NCBI GenBank assembly: GCA_009782825.1
Contig: WRII01000003.1
Location: forward strand, 30,706 to 94,705
From: Peptococcaceae bacterium
Lineage (GTDB): Bacteria > Bacillota > Desulfitobacteriia > Desulfitobacteriales > Syntrophobotulaceae
Length of the DNA: 64,000 bases
Direction of reading: 5' to 3'
Position numbers and translations under genes: made by a program. Shown piece after piece: positions 44,353-53,440 of this stretch. The notes under the pieces are model-generated. The model made no database searches, was not told the DNA's origin, and saw only the letters and a program-made list of their open reading frames with translations. Each line of letters starts with the position of its first letter. Within the stretch, counting starts at the first letter, position 1.

Positions 44353-45577
44353 CGATATTGATGTAACGGGCAAGACGGTGCTCTGCCGTATCGATATAAA
44401 CCAGCCGATTAATTGGGAAACCGGGGGATTGAAGGATACGACACGCATCAAAGCCTGTGTGCCTACGCTGAAGGAGCTATCCGATAAGGGAGCCAGGCTG
44501 GTACTTTTGGCGCATCAGGGCAGTGATATCGAGTACAAGAATTTCCACACCACCCTGCCCCACTCCAAGGTATTGTCGGAGCTTCTGGGCCGGGAGGTCA
44601 AATTCATTGACGACGTATGCGGTCCGGCGGCGAGGGAAGCCATAAAAATCCTCAAAGACGGTGAGATTTTGCTGCTTGACAATGTACGGTACGTCGCCGA
44701 AGAACAAACACTGTTTGAACTGAATCTGCACTTGACACATGAACAACAGGCGAAAACATTGCTGGTACAAAAACTTGCGCCGTTAGCGGATCTGTACGTT
44801 TGCGACGCGTTCGCGGCGGCGCACCGCGACCAGCCGTCGTTGTGCGGGTTCGAGCAGGTACTGCCATCTGCGATGGGCAGATTGTTTGAGGAGGAATTTT
44901 GCGTGATATCGGGAGTGATGGAAAATCCGGAACGACCCTGCGTGTTTGTATTGGGCGGCGCCAAGATAAACGACGCCTTCCTGATGATGAGCACAGCATT
45001 AAACGGAGGCATCGCCGATAAAATCCTTGCGGGCGGGCTCGTGGCGCATGTGATGTTGTGGGCGAACGGGGATGAGATAGGCGAAGCATCGAGACAGTTT
45101 ATTAAAAGGCAGGGCTACGACACCCTTTTGGGCACGGCACAGGAGCTTTTGTCTGAATATCGCAGCAAGATTATGCTGCCCATGGATTTGGGATACGTGA
45201 AAGACGGCAAGCGCGAAGAATGCGAGCTTGGCGGGGCGCCGGAGGGAGAGCTTGTTGTGGATATAGGAAGCAAAACTGCACAAACCTTTGGGGACACAAT
45301 CCGGGCCGCTAAAGTTGTGTTTGTGAACGGGCCGATGGGAGTGTTTGAGAAGGAAGAGAGCGGGCTCGGAACCCAAACGATCTGGGACGCGCTGGATCAG
45401 GCAAACGCATATACCGTCATCGGAGGCGGCGACAGCATTACGGCGACCCATAAATATGGGACAAAAGTCAGCTATGTCTGTACCGGAGGAGGATCCTTGA
45501 TACGGTTTTTGACCGGTGAGGAGTTGCCCGTGGTCAAGGCATTGAGATATGGCTCACTACTGGAAAAACAGGGTTAA
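44327..45577 (+). CDS. pgk: Phosphoglycerate kinase, archaeal type
   Basis: 416 residues. PGK motifs are present in altered, archaeal-like form: CRIDINQP, LLAHQGSD, LLDNVRY, VCDAFAAAHRDQPS, VLGGAKINDA, VNGPMGVFE, GGGDSITA and CTGGGSLIRF. PGK makes ATP from 1,3-bisphosphoglycerate. Together with the type II GAPDH two genes on, it could convert an aldehyde to a carboxylate with ATP gain. It is unlike the bacterial glycolytic PGK, which should lie elsewhere in the genome; horizontal transfer or recruitment to a special pathway is inferred. Confidence 0.85.
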   Translation: MRFGINTLDDIDVTGKTVLCRIDINQPINWETGGLKDTTRIKACVPTLKELSDKGARLVLLAHQGSDIEYKNFHTTLPHSKVLSELLGREVKFIDDVCGPAAREAIKILKDGEILLLDNVRYVAEEQTLFELNLHLTHEQQAKTLLVQKLAPLADLYVCDAFAAAHRDQPSLCGFEQVLPSAMGRLFEEEFCVISGVMENPERPCVFVLGGAKINDAFLMMSTALNGGIADKILAGGLVAHVMLWANGDEIGEASRQFIKRQGYDTLLGTAQELLSEYRSKIMLPMDLGYVKDGKREECELGGAPEGELVVDIGSKTAQTFGDTIRAAKVVFVNGPMGVFEKEESGLGTQTIWDALDQANAYTVIGGGDSITATHKYGTKVSYVCTGGGSLIRFLTGEELPVVKALRYGSLLEKQG

Positions 45578-45636
45578 ATCTGTGGGCTGTGTGCGGGAAT
45601 CGCTGAAACTGCACGCAAATCAGGAGGTGCCAGGAT

Positions 45637-46884
45637 ATGAGGCTGGAAATCGGGTTTGGAACCAAGCCCCAAATATGTGATCTCCCTGACAAGAATGTGA
45701 TTGGCATTTTACACCCCAATAAGGTAGATCTGCCGGAAAAAGGAGTTTCCGTGGTGGAGGCGGCCCTGCGGCATCCCATAGGGACCTCTCGCCTTGCCGA
45801 AATTGTAAAACCCGGAGAAAGGGTTGCCATTATCACAAGTGATATCACCCGGCCGGTGCCCAGCTATAAAATCCTTCCTCCTGTGTTGAACGAGCTGTGG
45901 CAGGCAGGGATAACCCCGGCGGATGTCACAGTAGTTTTTGCGCTGGGCAGCCACCGCAGACAAACTCAGGACGAGATGAGAAAGTTAGTTGGAAAAGCGG
46001 TGTACAGTCAGATTCGCTGTGTCGACGGTGACCCTGGGGATATCGTCCACATGGGAACCACGCGTCTGGGAACGCCGGTGGATATTACTCGCGTAGTGGC
46101 TGAAGCGGATCGGCGAATCGGTATAGGCAATATCGAGTATCACTACTTCGCCGGATATAGCGGCGGCGCCAAGGCTATCATGCCGGGGGTCTCAACAAGG
46201 GCGGCGATTCAGTCGAACCACAGCCGCATGGTGCTGCCAGAGGCGGCTGCCGGGCGGCTGGAAGGCAATCCCGTTCGAGAGGATATTGAGGAGGCGTTGG
46301 CATACTGTCCACTCGATTTTATTGTCAATGTTGTGGTAGATGAGCATAAGGAGATTATCCATGCCGCAGCGGGACACGCTGTTGAAGCTCATCGGAGGGG
46401 CTGCCGATTTTTGGATCGGTTGTACCGCAAGGAAATCAGCGAGCGGGCAGACATTGTGATCGCCTCTCAGGGAGGCGCTCCCAAAGACCTGAACCTGTAC
46501 CAGACCCAGAAAGCGTTGGATAACGCGAAACACGCCGTCAAAAACGGCGGCGTCATCATTCTCGTCGGATCATGCAAAGAAGGATTGGGTGAAGATGTTT
46601 TTGAGGAGTGGATGACAAATTCCAAGAGTCCAATGGAGATGGTGGCGCGGATTCAACAAGATTTTCAGCTGGGTGGCCATAAGGCAGCGGCCATCGGATT
46701 GGTGCTGAAGAGCGCGGATATTTATCTGGTAAGCGAGATGGAGCCCGCCTTGGTGGCCAGCATTTTCATGAAACCCTTTTCAACTGTTCAAGCGGCTGTG
46801 GATGCGGCGTTTGCGAGGTGGGGCGAGAATGCTACAGCGCTGATCATGCCATACGGAGGGTCTACTTTGCCGGTGGTAGTTTAG
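45637..46884 (+). CDS. LarA-like nickel-pincer racemase/epimerase
   Basis: 415 residues of the lactate racemase LarA family. The residues that hold and use the Ni-pincer nucleotide are at the expected places: His106 (GSHRRQT), His169 and Lys179 (HYFAGYSGGAK), and His195 (SNHSRM), plus SDITRPVP. LarA homologues racemise or epimerise 2-hydroxy acids and related sugars. The cofactor genes larB, larC and larE are not in the window. The position between PGK and GAPDH points to a hydroxy acid such as a glycerate derivative, which is only inference. AGGAGG before the ATG. Confidence 0.88.
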   Translation: MRLEIGFGTKPQICDLPDKNVIGILHPNKVDLPEKGVSVVEAALRHPIGTSRLAEIVKPGERVAIITSDITRPVPSYKILPPVLNELWQAGITPADVTVVFALGSHRRQTQDEMRKLVGKAVYSQIRCVDGDPGDIVHMGTTRLGTPVDITRVVAEADRRIGIGNIEYHYFAGYSGGAKAIMPGVSTRAAIQSNHSRMVLPEAAAGRLEGNPVREDIEEALAYCPLDFIVNVVVDEHKEIIHAAAGHAVEAHRRGCRFLDRLYRKEISERADIVIASQGGAPKDLNLYQTQKALDNAKHAVKNGGVIILVGSCKEGLGEDVFEEWMTNSKSPMEMVARIQQDFQLGGHKAAAIGLVLKSADIYLVSEMEPALVASIFMKPFSTVQAAVDAAFARWGENATALIMPYGGSTLPVVV

Positions 46885-46920
46885 AAGGACGCGATTTTAA
46901 ACACATTTGGAGGTGAAATC

Positions 46921-47946
46921 ATGATTAACGTAGGTGTGGCAGGATACGGAGTTATTGGCCAAAGACTGGCGGACGGAGTAGCGTTACAAGGGGACATGAA
47001 TCTGGTGGGCGTTGCTGATTTGGCTCCCACCCTCAGTGTCCGGGCATTGAAAGAGAAAGGGATGCCCTATGATCTGTACCTTGTAGAGGGGGCGGACAAA
47101 AGCGCATTCGACGCGTTGGATATCCCGGTATCAGGTACATTCATGGATTTAGTCAGTAAGGTCGACGTGATGCTGGATTCCTCTCCCGGCGGCGTTGGCG
47201 CGAAAAACAAGGAACTCTACGAAAAGGCCGGGGTCAAGGCCATATTCCAAGGCGGGGAAAAGAACTCCGTGGCGGACGTGTTTTTTCATGGATACGCTAA
47301 CTACGAGAAAGGCTTGGGCGCAGACTACTTGAAGCTTACAAGCTGCAACACCACAGGGCTCATGCGTTCGGTTGACTGCCTGGACCGCAAATATGGCGTA
47401 GACCGCGTGGCAATCACGATTATCCGGCGCGTAGCTGATCCCGGGGATTATCACAGAGGGCTTACCAACGCGCTGCAAATGGACAAGGCGCCCAGCCATC
47501 AGGCGGTAGATCTGATGAACATCATGCCCCATATAGAGGCCACTGGGATTTTGGTGCACACGCCTGTGACCCACGGCCATATCATCACTGTTCTCGCCCA
47601 TGGCAGAAATGGAAAAATTACCAAGGAACAGGCGCTCGAGGCGTTCAAAGAGCACGATCGTATCCGTGTGGTGAGAATAGAAGATGGTTTCTTGGGCAAT
47701 GCCAGCCTATTTCGCTATGCCCGTGACCTGGGCAATCCCAGGGGCGATATGTATGAGATCGGCCTATGGGAGGATTCTATCGTGGAGAGCGGCGACAACA
47801 TCATGTACGCCATCAACATCCCGCAGGAGAGCGTGACCATCCCTGAGACCCTCGATGGCGTTCGAGCGTGCATGAGGATGCAGCCCGATTCCAAGTCCGG
47901 TACAGCCGCGACCAATAAGTATCTTGGACTGGGAAAATGGAGATAA
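46921..47946 (+). CDS. Type II (archaeal-type) glyceraldehyde-3-phosphate dehydrogenase
   Basis: 341 residues. NVGVAGYGVIGQRLADGV is the archaeal GAPDH NAD(P)-binding start, and TSCNTTGL carries catalytic Cys142; THGHIITV and the C-terminal NIMYAINIPQESVTIPE also match. It oxidises glyceraldehyde 3-phosphate, or a similar aldehyde, to an acyl phosphate. With the PGK-like enzyme it forms a substrate-level phosphorylation pair. Rare in bacteria. Confidence 0.88.
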   Translation: MINVGVAGYGVIGQRLADGVALQGDMNLVGVADLAPTLSVRALKEKGMPYDLYLVEGADKSAFDALDIPVSGTFMDLVSKVDVMLDSSPGGVGAKNKELYEKAGVKAIFQGGEKNSVADVFFHGYANYEKGLGADYLKLTSCNTTGLMRSVDCLDRKYGVDRVAITIIRRVADPGDYHRGLTNALQMDKAPSHQAVDLMNIMPHIEATGILVHTPVTHGHIITVLAHGRNGKITKEQALEAFKEHDRIRVVRIEDGFLGNASLFRYARDLGNPRGDMYEIGLWEDSIVESGDNIMYAINIPQESVTIPETLDGVRACMRMQPDSKSGTAATNKYLGLGKWR

Positions 47947-47989
47947 GTCTACTCCTGTGGAGAATGGGACGGGAAAGGAGGATCCTAAG

Positions 47990-48211
47990 ATGTCCTGTGA
48001 GTCTAACACGTCTATAAGCTGTCCGTGCACGTATGCCTGTCAGCGCCATGGCAAATGCTGTGCCTGTGTCGCTTTTCACACGAAGGACGGGAAATTTCCT
48101 GCTTGTTTTTTCAGTGAGGCGATGGAAAAGACCTATGATCGCAGTTTGTCAGCACTGTTGAAAGACAGGAAAATTGAGAGCTATGAGGACGCTCAACGGA
48201 AGACACCGTGA
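47990..48211 (+). CDS. DUF6485 small Cys-rich protein
   Basis: 73 residues with CPCTYACQRHGKCCACVAFH, a probable metal site, and FPACFFSEAMEKTYDRS. The family is of unknown function and frequent in anaerobes. The ATG at 47990 has AAAGGAGG before it; an earlier in-frame start would overlap the GAPDH gene. Last gene before a hairpin. Confidence 0.8.
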   Translation: MSCESNTSISCPCTYACQRHGKCCACVAFHTKDGKFPACFFSEAMEKTYDRSLSALLKDRKIESYEDAQRKTP

Positions 48212-48221
48212 AGCGCCAGAC

Positions 48222-48251
48222 CCTGATAATACCTATAAAAGTATTATCAGG
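48222..48251 (+). terminator. Perfect 11-bp hairpin after the DUF6485 gene
   Basis: CCTGATAATAC / GTATTATCAGG around an 8-base loop, 10 bases after the stop. No T-tract follows, so termination would be weak; an RNA-processing or stability role is possible. The frame at about 48266-48346 reads AAQAISLLVLKPEQAYNDIM to a stop and could be the tail of a lost gene; no family was recognised. Confidence 0.5.
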
Positions 48252-48353
48252 AACATCCGTATATAATTCCCAGGGCAGCCCAGGCCATCTCCCTGCTGGT
48301 GCTGAAGCCAGAGCAGGCGTATAATGACATCATGAACGGATGGTGAAGCGGTT

Positions 48354-49589
48354 GTGGGCAACAAAAGGGGGAAAGCGGTATGGGTCTTTATGGCGGTTAT
48401 CGCGTTGACGGGTCTGGGTATCGGACTGTCAGAAAACGTGCTGGCGAATTATTATAAGGAGGTCTATGATGCCAGCGCTTTCCAGCGCGGGTTCTTAGAG
48501 TTTCCGCGGGAAATTCCGGGTGTAATCTGTATTTTTATTGTTTCGCTCTTGTCATTTATAGGCGATATACGCCTTTCGATCGTCGCGCAGGTGCTCTGCG
48601 TTGCCGGTTTGACGACATTAGGTCTTGTGACGCCGTCATTTGGGGTTATGCTGATCTTTCTATTCATGTTTTCTTTAGGCCAGCACTTGTTTATGCCATT
48701 GTCGGACAGCCTGGGAATGTCGCTTGCCGAAAAGGGCAGCTTCGGTTCGATGCTGGGCCGCCTCAACGGGGTACGTACAGCATTTACCATGGTCGCCGGC
48801 ATTATCGTGTTTGTGGGGTTTAAGTCAGGTTCCTTTTCTTTCGACACTCCGGTTAAGAGTATCTTTCTCATTGCCGCCGGTGTTTTCGCCGTCACTTTCG
48901 GGTTGCTGGTATATATGCAGCGCTTGATCGGCAAGGAAAAGAAGCGGCGCACATTCACTCTCGTCTTCCGCAAAGAATACGCCATATTCTATCTGCTGTC
49001 CGCCTTGTTCGGCGCACGCAAGCAAATCATGCTTGTGTATGGCCCGTGGGTTCTGATCGATCTGATGGGGTTCGGGGCAGATACGATGGGTTTGCTGGCC
49101 ATCGCAGGGGCAGCCGTTGGCATTCCCCTCGTACCTGCCGTCGGGCGTTGGATCGACCGTTATGGAACGGCACGTGTTATGGCAATCGAGGCAGCCGCCT
49201 TTTTTTTCATTTACATAGCCTACGGCGTTCTCAGCGCCGGTCTTTCCACAGGCTGGGTCCAGGCAGTGGGTCTGGCCGTTGTGCTGGCTTTTGCGATTAA
49301 CATGGCCGACCGTCTGACGATGCAGTTCGGGATGGTACGCGCCGTATATATGCGCTCGATAGCCATTGCGCCGGAGGATGTGACACCGACGCTGTCAACA
49401 GGCATGGCCCTCGACCATGTGCTGAGCATTGGCAGCGCGGTTTTGTGCGGACAGCTTTGGCAGCAGCTGGGACCGCAGTATGTATTTGTTTTTGCCGCGC
49501 TCTTGTCTGTGGGGAATATGATCGTCGCCTTGCGCATCCGCAAGGAAACAAAGACTGATCACTCCAATAAGGGTAATGTTGCCTCTTGA
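48354..49589 (+). CDS. MFS transporter
   Basis: 411 residues, twelve predicted helices; LTGLGIGLSENVLANYYKEV in helix 1, then EFPREIPGVICIF. It resembles exporters or symporters of the general MFS_1 family; no substrate can be given. GTG start with a poor ribosome site, so the start is uncertain. The 3' end overlaps the convergent lipoate ligase gene by 31 bases. Confidence 0.8.
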   Translation: MGNKRGKAVWVFMAVIALTGLGIGLSENVLANYYKEVYDASAFQRGFLEFPREIPGVICIFIVSLLSFIGDIRLSIVAQVLCVAGLTTLGLVTPSFGVMLIFLFMFSLGQHLFMPLSDSLGMSLAEKGSFGSMLGRLNGVRTAFTMVAGIIVFVGFKSGSFSFDTPVKSIFLIAAGVFAVTFGLLVYMQRLIGKEKKRRTFTLVFRKEYAIFYLLSALFGARKQIMLVYGPWVLIDLMGFGADTMGLLAIAGAAVGIPLVPAVGRWIDRYGTARVMAIEAAAFFFIYIAYGVLSAGLSTGWVQAVGLAVVLAFAINMADRLTMQFGMVRAVYMRSIAIAPEDVTPTLSTGMALDHVLSIGSAVLCGQLWQQLGPQYVFVFAALLSVGNMIVALRIRKETKTDHSNKGNVAS

Positions 49590-50572
49590 AACAGACACTC
49601 GACAAAGCTAGTTGCGGAAAGGCTTCCCAAAAACATACGAAGATCCAAATTTTTTAGCGTTTCAAGCACATCGGTTTTCGTGTATCTGACGCCTTGCAGT
49701 GACGCTTCCAGTTCGTCCAACGAAATGAGTCCTAAAAAATCCCCCCAGATTTTACATCTCTGTATGGTTCCTCTTTCAACATGCACATGGATTTCAATTT
49801 GTCCGCCGGGGAATCGTTTACTGTTTTTGTATGTAAAGGGCGGTGAACTGCCCATGTTCCAATCCCATGTTTGGTATTTTGTGTGCTGTAACACCCTTAT
49901 CTTGTCAAGATCTTGATCGGTTAAACTATATGATTCGAAGTCATTGTTCATAGCTAAGGTATTCAAGAGATCTTTCTTAAAGGCATTAATATCATAATTT
50001 TTGATATGTAAATAATCCTGAATATTAGCCACTCTGCTCCTTACGGAAGAGATTCCTTTAGACGTAATTTTTGAAATATCCGCGCAAAGAACCTTTTCCA
50101 GAATATCCAAGTTTGAGTCAAATAGCAAAGTCCCGTGATGCAGCACTCTGCCCCGATGGTAACGCTGGGCGGCGCCGGATATTTTTTTGCTGTTTAGAAC
50201 AATATCATTTCTGCCTTGGATCTCTGCCGGTATTCCTAATTTATTCAGGGCGTCGGTTATAGGCTTAGAGAGAGTGTGGATATCAATATCTTCTGTCCTT
50301 TCCACAGGGAAAATAAAAGAATAATTGAGATTTCCCATGTCATGGTACACAGCGCCGCCTCCCGTGGAACGCCGAACTATTTTCGCGCCAATATCCTGGA
50401 CGGCTTTTGCATTGACTTCTTTTTCAGCATTTTGGTAGCGTCCCAGTATGACAGCGTTGCTATTTTGCCACAAAAGGATAATTTCCGGAAACTGAGTCAC
50501 CTCTTTCAAACAATATTCTTCAAAAGCCAAGTTCCAGGTAGGATCAAAAGACCCTGTTTCTAAATAAATCAT
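49559..50572 (-). CDS. lplA: Lipoate-protein ligase A
   Basis: 337 residues: N-terminal WNLAFEEYCL, lipoyl-AMP motif RRSTGGGAVYHD, NDIVLNSKKISG with the conserved Lys, and a C-terminal accessory domain. It activates lipoate with ATP and attaches it to E2 Lys43-type sites. Its presence 7 kb from the E2 gene fits a pathway that needs a lipoylated complex. GAGGGA ribosome site. Confidence 0.93.
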   Translation of the reverse strand: MIYLETGSFDPTWNLAFEEYCLKEVTQFPEIILLWQNSNAVILGRYQNAEKEVNAKAVQDIGAKIVRRSTGGGAVYHDMGNLNYSFIFPVERTEDIDIHTLSKPITDALNKLGIPAEIQGRNDIVLNSKKISGAAQRYHRGRVLHHGTLLFDSNLDILEKVLCADISKITSKGISSVRSRVANIQDYLHIKNYDINAFKKDLLNTLAMNNDFESYSLTDQDLDKIRVLQHTKYQTWDWNMGSSPPFTYKNSKRFPGGQIEIHVHVERGTIQRCKIWGDFLGLISLDELEASLQGVRYTKTDVLETLKNLDLRMFLGSLSATSFVECLFQEATLPLLE

Positions 50573-50731
50573 ACTGTTTATTCCCTCATAACGACTGTGC
50601 TAAAGCTTCATCTGTGATTATAGCATAATGACATAATGATTGCGCTGCACCCTAATCCCTATATTACGATTGCTGATAAAAGATAAGGGAATTATTATAA
50701 TTAGATATTTCAAAAGTCGTATTTATAACCG
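50573..50731. other. Divergent gap between lplA and yedE
   Basis: An AT-rich region that must carry the promoters of lplA and of the yedE-selD operon. A TATAAT at about 50693-50701 is a candidate -10 box for yedE, but no good -35 box at the right distance was found. Nothing else is seen before the palindrome at 50732. Confidence 0.4.
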
Positions 50732-50745
50732 TATAATTGATTATA
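50732..50745 (+). promoter_or_regulatory. Operator variant TATAATTGATTATA before yedE
   Basis: Differs from the palindrome at 24794-24807 in one base (C to T in the centre). It lies directly before leader element C, as in the malic enzyme upstream region. Confidence 0.55.
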
Positions 50746-50843
50746 GTACCTTACAGACGCGAAGCGTCAATAAAAAACAAGAAAATCCAATACTGACCAC
50801 TAACCACTGATCACTGACCACTTGCGGGCAAAGCCCGCATTAG
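50743..50843 (+). repeat. Leader element copy C (upstream of yedE)
   Basis: Read along the gene: TTACAGACGCGAAGCGTCAA, A/C-rich middle, CTGACCACT/AACCACT units, hairpin GCGGGCAAAGCCCGC at 50824-50838. Nearly identical to copies A and D. It ends 30 bases before the yedE start codon. Confidence 0.85.
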
Positions 50844-50872
50844 AGTATAGCAAGAAATCAGGAGGAATGGAC

Positions 50873-51943
50873 ATGAAGCAAAAAATAGGCGTTGCCATTG
50901 CCGGCCTGATTGTTGGTTTAGTGGCTGTCTGTTTAGGCGTATTTGGGAACCCGGCGAATATGGCGCTTTGTATTGCCTGTTTTATTCGCGACACCGCCGG
51001 GGCGTTGGGATTGCACCAGGCAGAGGCAGTACAATACATTCGTCCGGAGATTATTGGAATCGTGTTAGGGGCTTTTATAATCGGACTGCTTAAAAAAGAT
51101 CATGCGCCCAAAGGAGGTTCGTCACCATTTACACGGTTTGTTCTTGGGATATGTGTTATGGTGGGAGCGCTCATCTTTTTGGGGTGTCCTCTGCGCATGG
51201 TGCTGCGTATGGCCGGCGGTGATCTGAATGCTGTTATTGGGCTTGTGGGATTCATTGGCGGAATCTTAACCGGCATCGTCTTTTTGAATCGTGGTTTTTC
51301 GCTGAAGCGCAGCTATGAGCAGCCGGCAAGTGAAGGGGCGGGTCTGCCCGTGGTTAATCTGCTTCTGCTTGTTTTGGTGATCGCCGCCCCTGCGTTTGTG
51401 CTTTTCAGCGGAAGCGGCCCCGGGTCACTGCACGCTCCGTTATTGCTGTCGCTTGCCGGAGGCTTGATTGTGGGGGGTGCGGCTCAACGCTCGCGCTTGT
51501 GCTTCATTGGTGGTGTTCGCGACGCCGTCTTATTCAAAGATTTTCATATGCTGATGCCTTTTGCCGTTATTTTAGTGACGGTTCTTATCGGCAATCTCAT
51601 AACCGGAAAATTTGCTGTCGGGTTTGCGGACCAGCCGATTGCCCACACCGAATGGATATGGAATATTTTGGGACTCTATTTAGTAGGGTTTGGTTCGGTT
51701 CTGTTAGGGGGATGTCCGCTGCGGCAGCTGGTTTTGGCCGGCAGTGGCAACAGCGACTCAGGAGTAACGGTATGGGGCTTTTTCGTGGGTGCGGCGATTT
51801 GCCATAATTTTGGCTTGGCATCATCAGGCGCGGGCGTTACACCAAATGGTCGTATTGCTTTTGCGATATGTGCGGCACTTGTATTTCTCATTGCTGTCTT
51901 TAATACAAAGAAACTATCTCAAAAACAGGGGGTATCGCCATGA
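50873..51943 (+). CDS. yedE: YedE-family putative selenium transporter
   Basis: 356 residues, about ten membrane helices. Two internal repeats each carry a GCPLR motif (LGCPLRMVLRMAGG and GGCPLRQLVLAGSG), plus RSRLCFIGGVRDAV, as in the YeeE/YedE thiosulfate-transporter fold; the branch next to SelD is assigned to selenium import. Heads the operon yedE-tusA-like-DUF3343-selD. ATG 50873 lies 6 bases after AGGAGGA. Confidence 0.9.
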   Translation: MKQKIGVAIAGLIVGLVAVCLGVFGNPANMALCIACFIRDTAGALGLHQAEAVQYIRPEIIGIVLGAFIIGLLKKDHAPKGGSSPFTRFVLGICVMVGALIFLGCPLRMVLRMAGGDLNAVIGLVGFIGGILTGIVFLNRGFSLKRSYEQPASEGAGLPVVNLLLLVLVIAAPAFVLFSGSGPGSLHAPLLLSLAGGLIVGGAAQRSRLCFIGGVRDAVLFKDFHMLMPFAVILVTVLIGNLITGKFAVGFADQPIAHTEWIWNILGLYLVGFGSVLLGGCPLRQLVLAGSGNSDSGVTVWGFFVGAAICHNFGLASSGAGVTPNGRIAFAICAALVFLIAVFNTKKLSQKQGVSP

Positions 51944-52158
51944 AAAAAAAGGTTGACGCTTGCGGGCTTTCCTGCCCGGAGCCGGTGTTGAGGCTGAGGC
52001 GTGTCATTGATGGCGCAGATGAAATTGAAGTGTTGGTTGACAACCAAGTGTGTGTGGAAAATTGCAGCCGCTTTGCTCAGTCAAAAGGATTCTGCGTTTC
52101 GGTAAAAGGGGGGAGTGGGCACTATACCATGACCCTGACGAAGGCAGTGAACGCATGA
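51940..52158 (+). CDS. TusA/SirA-like (YedF N-terminal type) sulfur or selenium carrier
   Basis: 72 residues: DACGLSCPEPVLRLRR with the CPxP motif, active Cys12. TusA-fold proteins carry persulfide; next to yedE and selD this one probably carries selenium as perselenide. It overlaps both neighbours as ATGA. In other genomes this domain is fused as YedF; here the second part may be the separate DUF3343 protein. Confidence 0.88.
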   Translation: MKKKVDACGLSCPEPVLRLRRVIDGADEIEVLVDNQVCVENCSRFAQSKGFCVSVKGGSGHYTMTLTKAVNA

Positions 52159-52388
52159 CGTATCTGGCAACCTTTCACACACATTTCGGGGCGATGCGGT
52201 TTCTCAAGCAGTGCCTAAAAGAAAGTATATCGGCTAAAATGATGCCTGTTCCGCGCGAATTAAGCGCCTCGTGCGGAGTATGTGTCCGTCTGGAATCTGT
52301 TTGCGCACCAAGTGTCCCGGAGCATGAAGATATGGAACGCTGTTACATTATGACCTCGAATGGCGCGTACGTGCCGCTGGGAGGGTAG
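52155..52388 (+). CDS. DUF3343 protein (putative Se carrier)
   Basis: 77 residues, YLATFHTHFGAMRFLKQCL at the start and SASCGVCVRLESVC with three cysteines. DUF3343 proteins bind thiol-active sites and accompany selD and TusA-like genes in selenium loci. The start overlaps the previous stop as ATGA; the stop is 5 bases before selD. Confidence 0.85.
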   Translation: MTYLATFHTHFGAMRFLKQCLKESISAKMMPVPRELSASCGVCVRLESVCAPSVPEHEDMERCYIMTSNGAYVPLGG

Positions 52389-52393
52389 AGAAG

Positions 52394-53425
52394 ATGGATA
52401 CAAGAAAACTGAACACCTTCACTTCATGTGGAGGCTGTATTGCTAAACTGCCGCAAGGAATGCTAAAGGACGCGGTTTCCAATATTCCACACTTTGATAA
52501 CCCTAATCTGCTGGTGGGGTTTGGGACCTCGGATGATGGAGCCGTTTATAAATTGACCGATAACCTTGCCATGATTAGCACGTTGGATTTTTTTCCGCCC
52601 ATGGTGAATGACCCCTATCTTTTTGGGAAAATTGCAGCGACCAACGCGCTGAGCGATATTTATGCGATGGGGGGCGAGGTCGTATCCGCGCTCAATATCG
52701 TGTGTTTCCCGGAGGAGGAAGATCCCGCCGTCTTGGGGGAAATCCTGCGAGGCGGGGCTGAAAAGGTATTAGAGGCGGGCGGAGTGTTGTGCGGCGGACA
52801 CTCGATCAACGATAAGGAGCCTAAATATGGCCTTTCGGTGACTGGGATTGTCCACCCGGACAAGATTATGTACAACAATCGCTGTAAAATCGGTGACCGA
52901 ATACTCTTGACGAAACCGTTGGGGGTGGGAATGGTGACGACTTCTTACAAAGCGGGTGAAGCGACGGAAGAAAGCTACCGGCAGGCACTAAGCAGTATGC
53001 AGAGGTTAAATAAATACGCTTTTGAAGCTGCCAAACTCTATCGTCTCCATAGTTGTACCGATGTAACCGGATTTGGCTTTTTGGGACATCTCAACGAAAT
53101 GGTTGCACCGGGATACTCCATCCATGTGGATGCGGGAGAAGTGCCGTATATTCGTGAAGCAGAAAGGCTGGCCGCAGAATATTTGATTACCGGCGGAGGG
53201 GTTAAAAATCGAACGTTTTTGCAGAATAAGGTCAGTTTTCAGGGACTATCCATGCCGATGGAAGAAATATTATTTGATCCTCAGACTTCGGGCGGACTCT
53301 TGCTGAGTGTTCATCCGGACGATGCCGGCGCACTGCTCGAGGCGCTGAGAGGTCAGGAACCCTCCTGCTGTATGGTGGGAGAGGTCATTCCGCGAGAAGA
53401 GAGTCACATCATCGTGACAGCATAA
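52394..53425 (+). CDS. selD: Selenide, water dikinase
   Basis: 343 residues. Active-site region TSCGGCIAKL uses cysteine (Cys12, Cys15) with Lys18, not selenocysteine. Also seen: GTSDDGAVYKL, LDFFPPMVNDPY, AATNALSDIYAMGG, CTDVTGFGFLGH and DPQTSGGLLLSV. It makes selenophosphate from selenide and ATP. No selA, selB or selC occur in the window, so this SelD may serve mainly the labile-selenium cofactor of the hydroxylases. Confidence 0.96.
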   Translation: MDTRKLNTFTSCGGCIAKLPQGMLKDAVSNIPHFDNPNLLVGFGTSDDGAVYKLTDNLAMISTLDFFPPMVNDPYLFGKIAATNALSDIYAMGGEVVSALNIVCFPEEEDPAVLGEILRGGAEKVLEAGGVLCGGHSINDKEPKYGLSVTGIVHPDKIMYNNRCKIGDRILLTKPLGVGMVTTSYKAGEATEESYRQALSSMQRLNKYAFEAAKLYRLHSCTDVTGFGFLGHLNEMVAPGYSIHVDAGEVPYIREAERLAAEYLITGGGVKNRTFLQNKVSFQGLSMPMEEILFDPQTSGGLLLSVHPDDAGALLEALRGQEPSCCMVGEVIPREESHIIVTA

Positions 53426-53440
53426 CGCGGCCCGATTCTC

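Noticed and set aside
50822..50872. Longer YedE protein from an upstream TTG
   Set aside because: The extension would be read from leader element C and its hairpin; the ATG at 50873 has a proper AGGAGGA site.
52394..53425. Selenocysteine-containing SelD
   Set aside because: The active-site region reads TSCGGCIAK with cysteine codons; no in-frame UGA is present. None was needed in the hydroxylase genes either.
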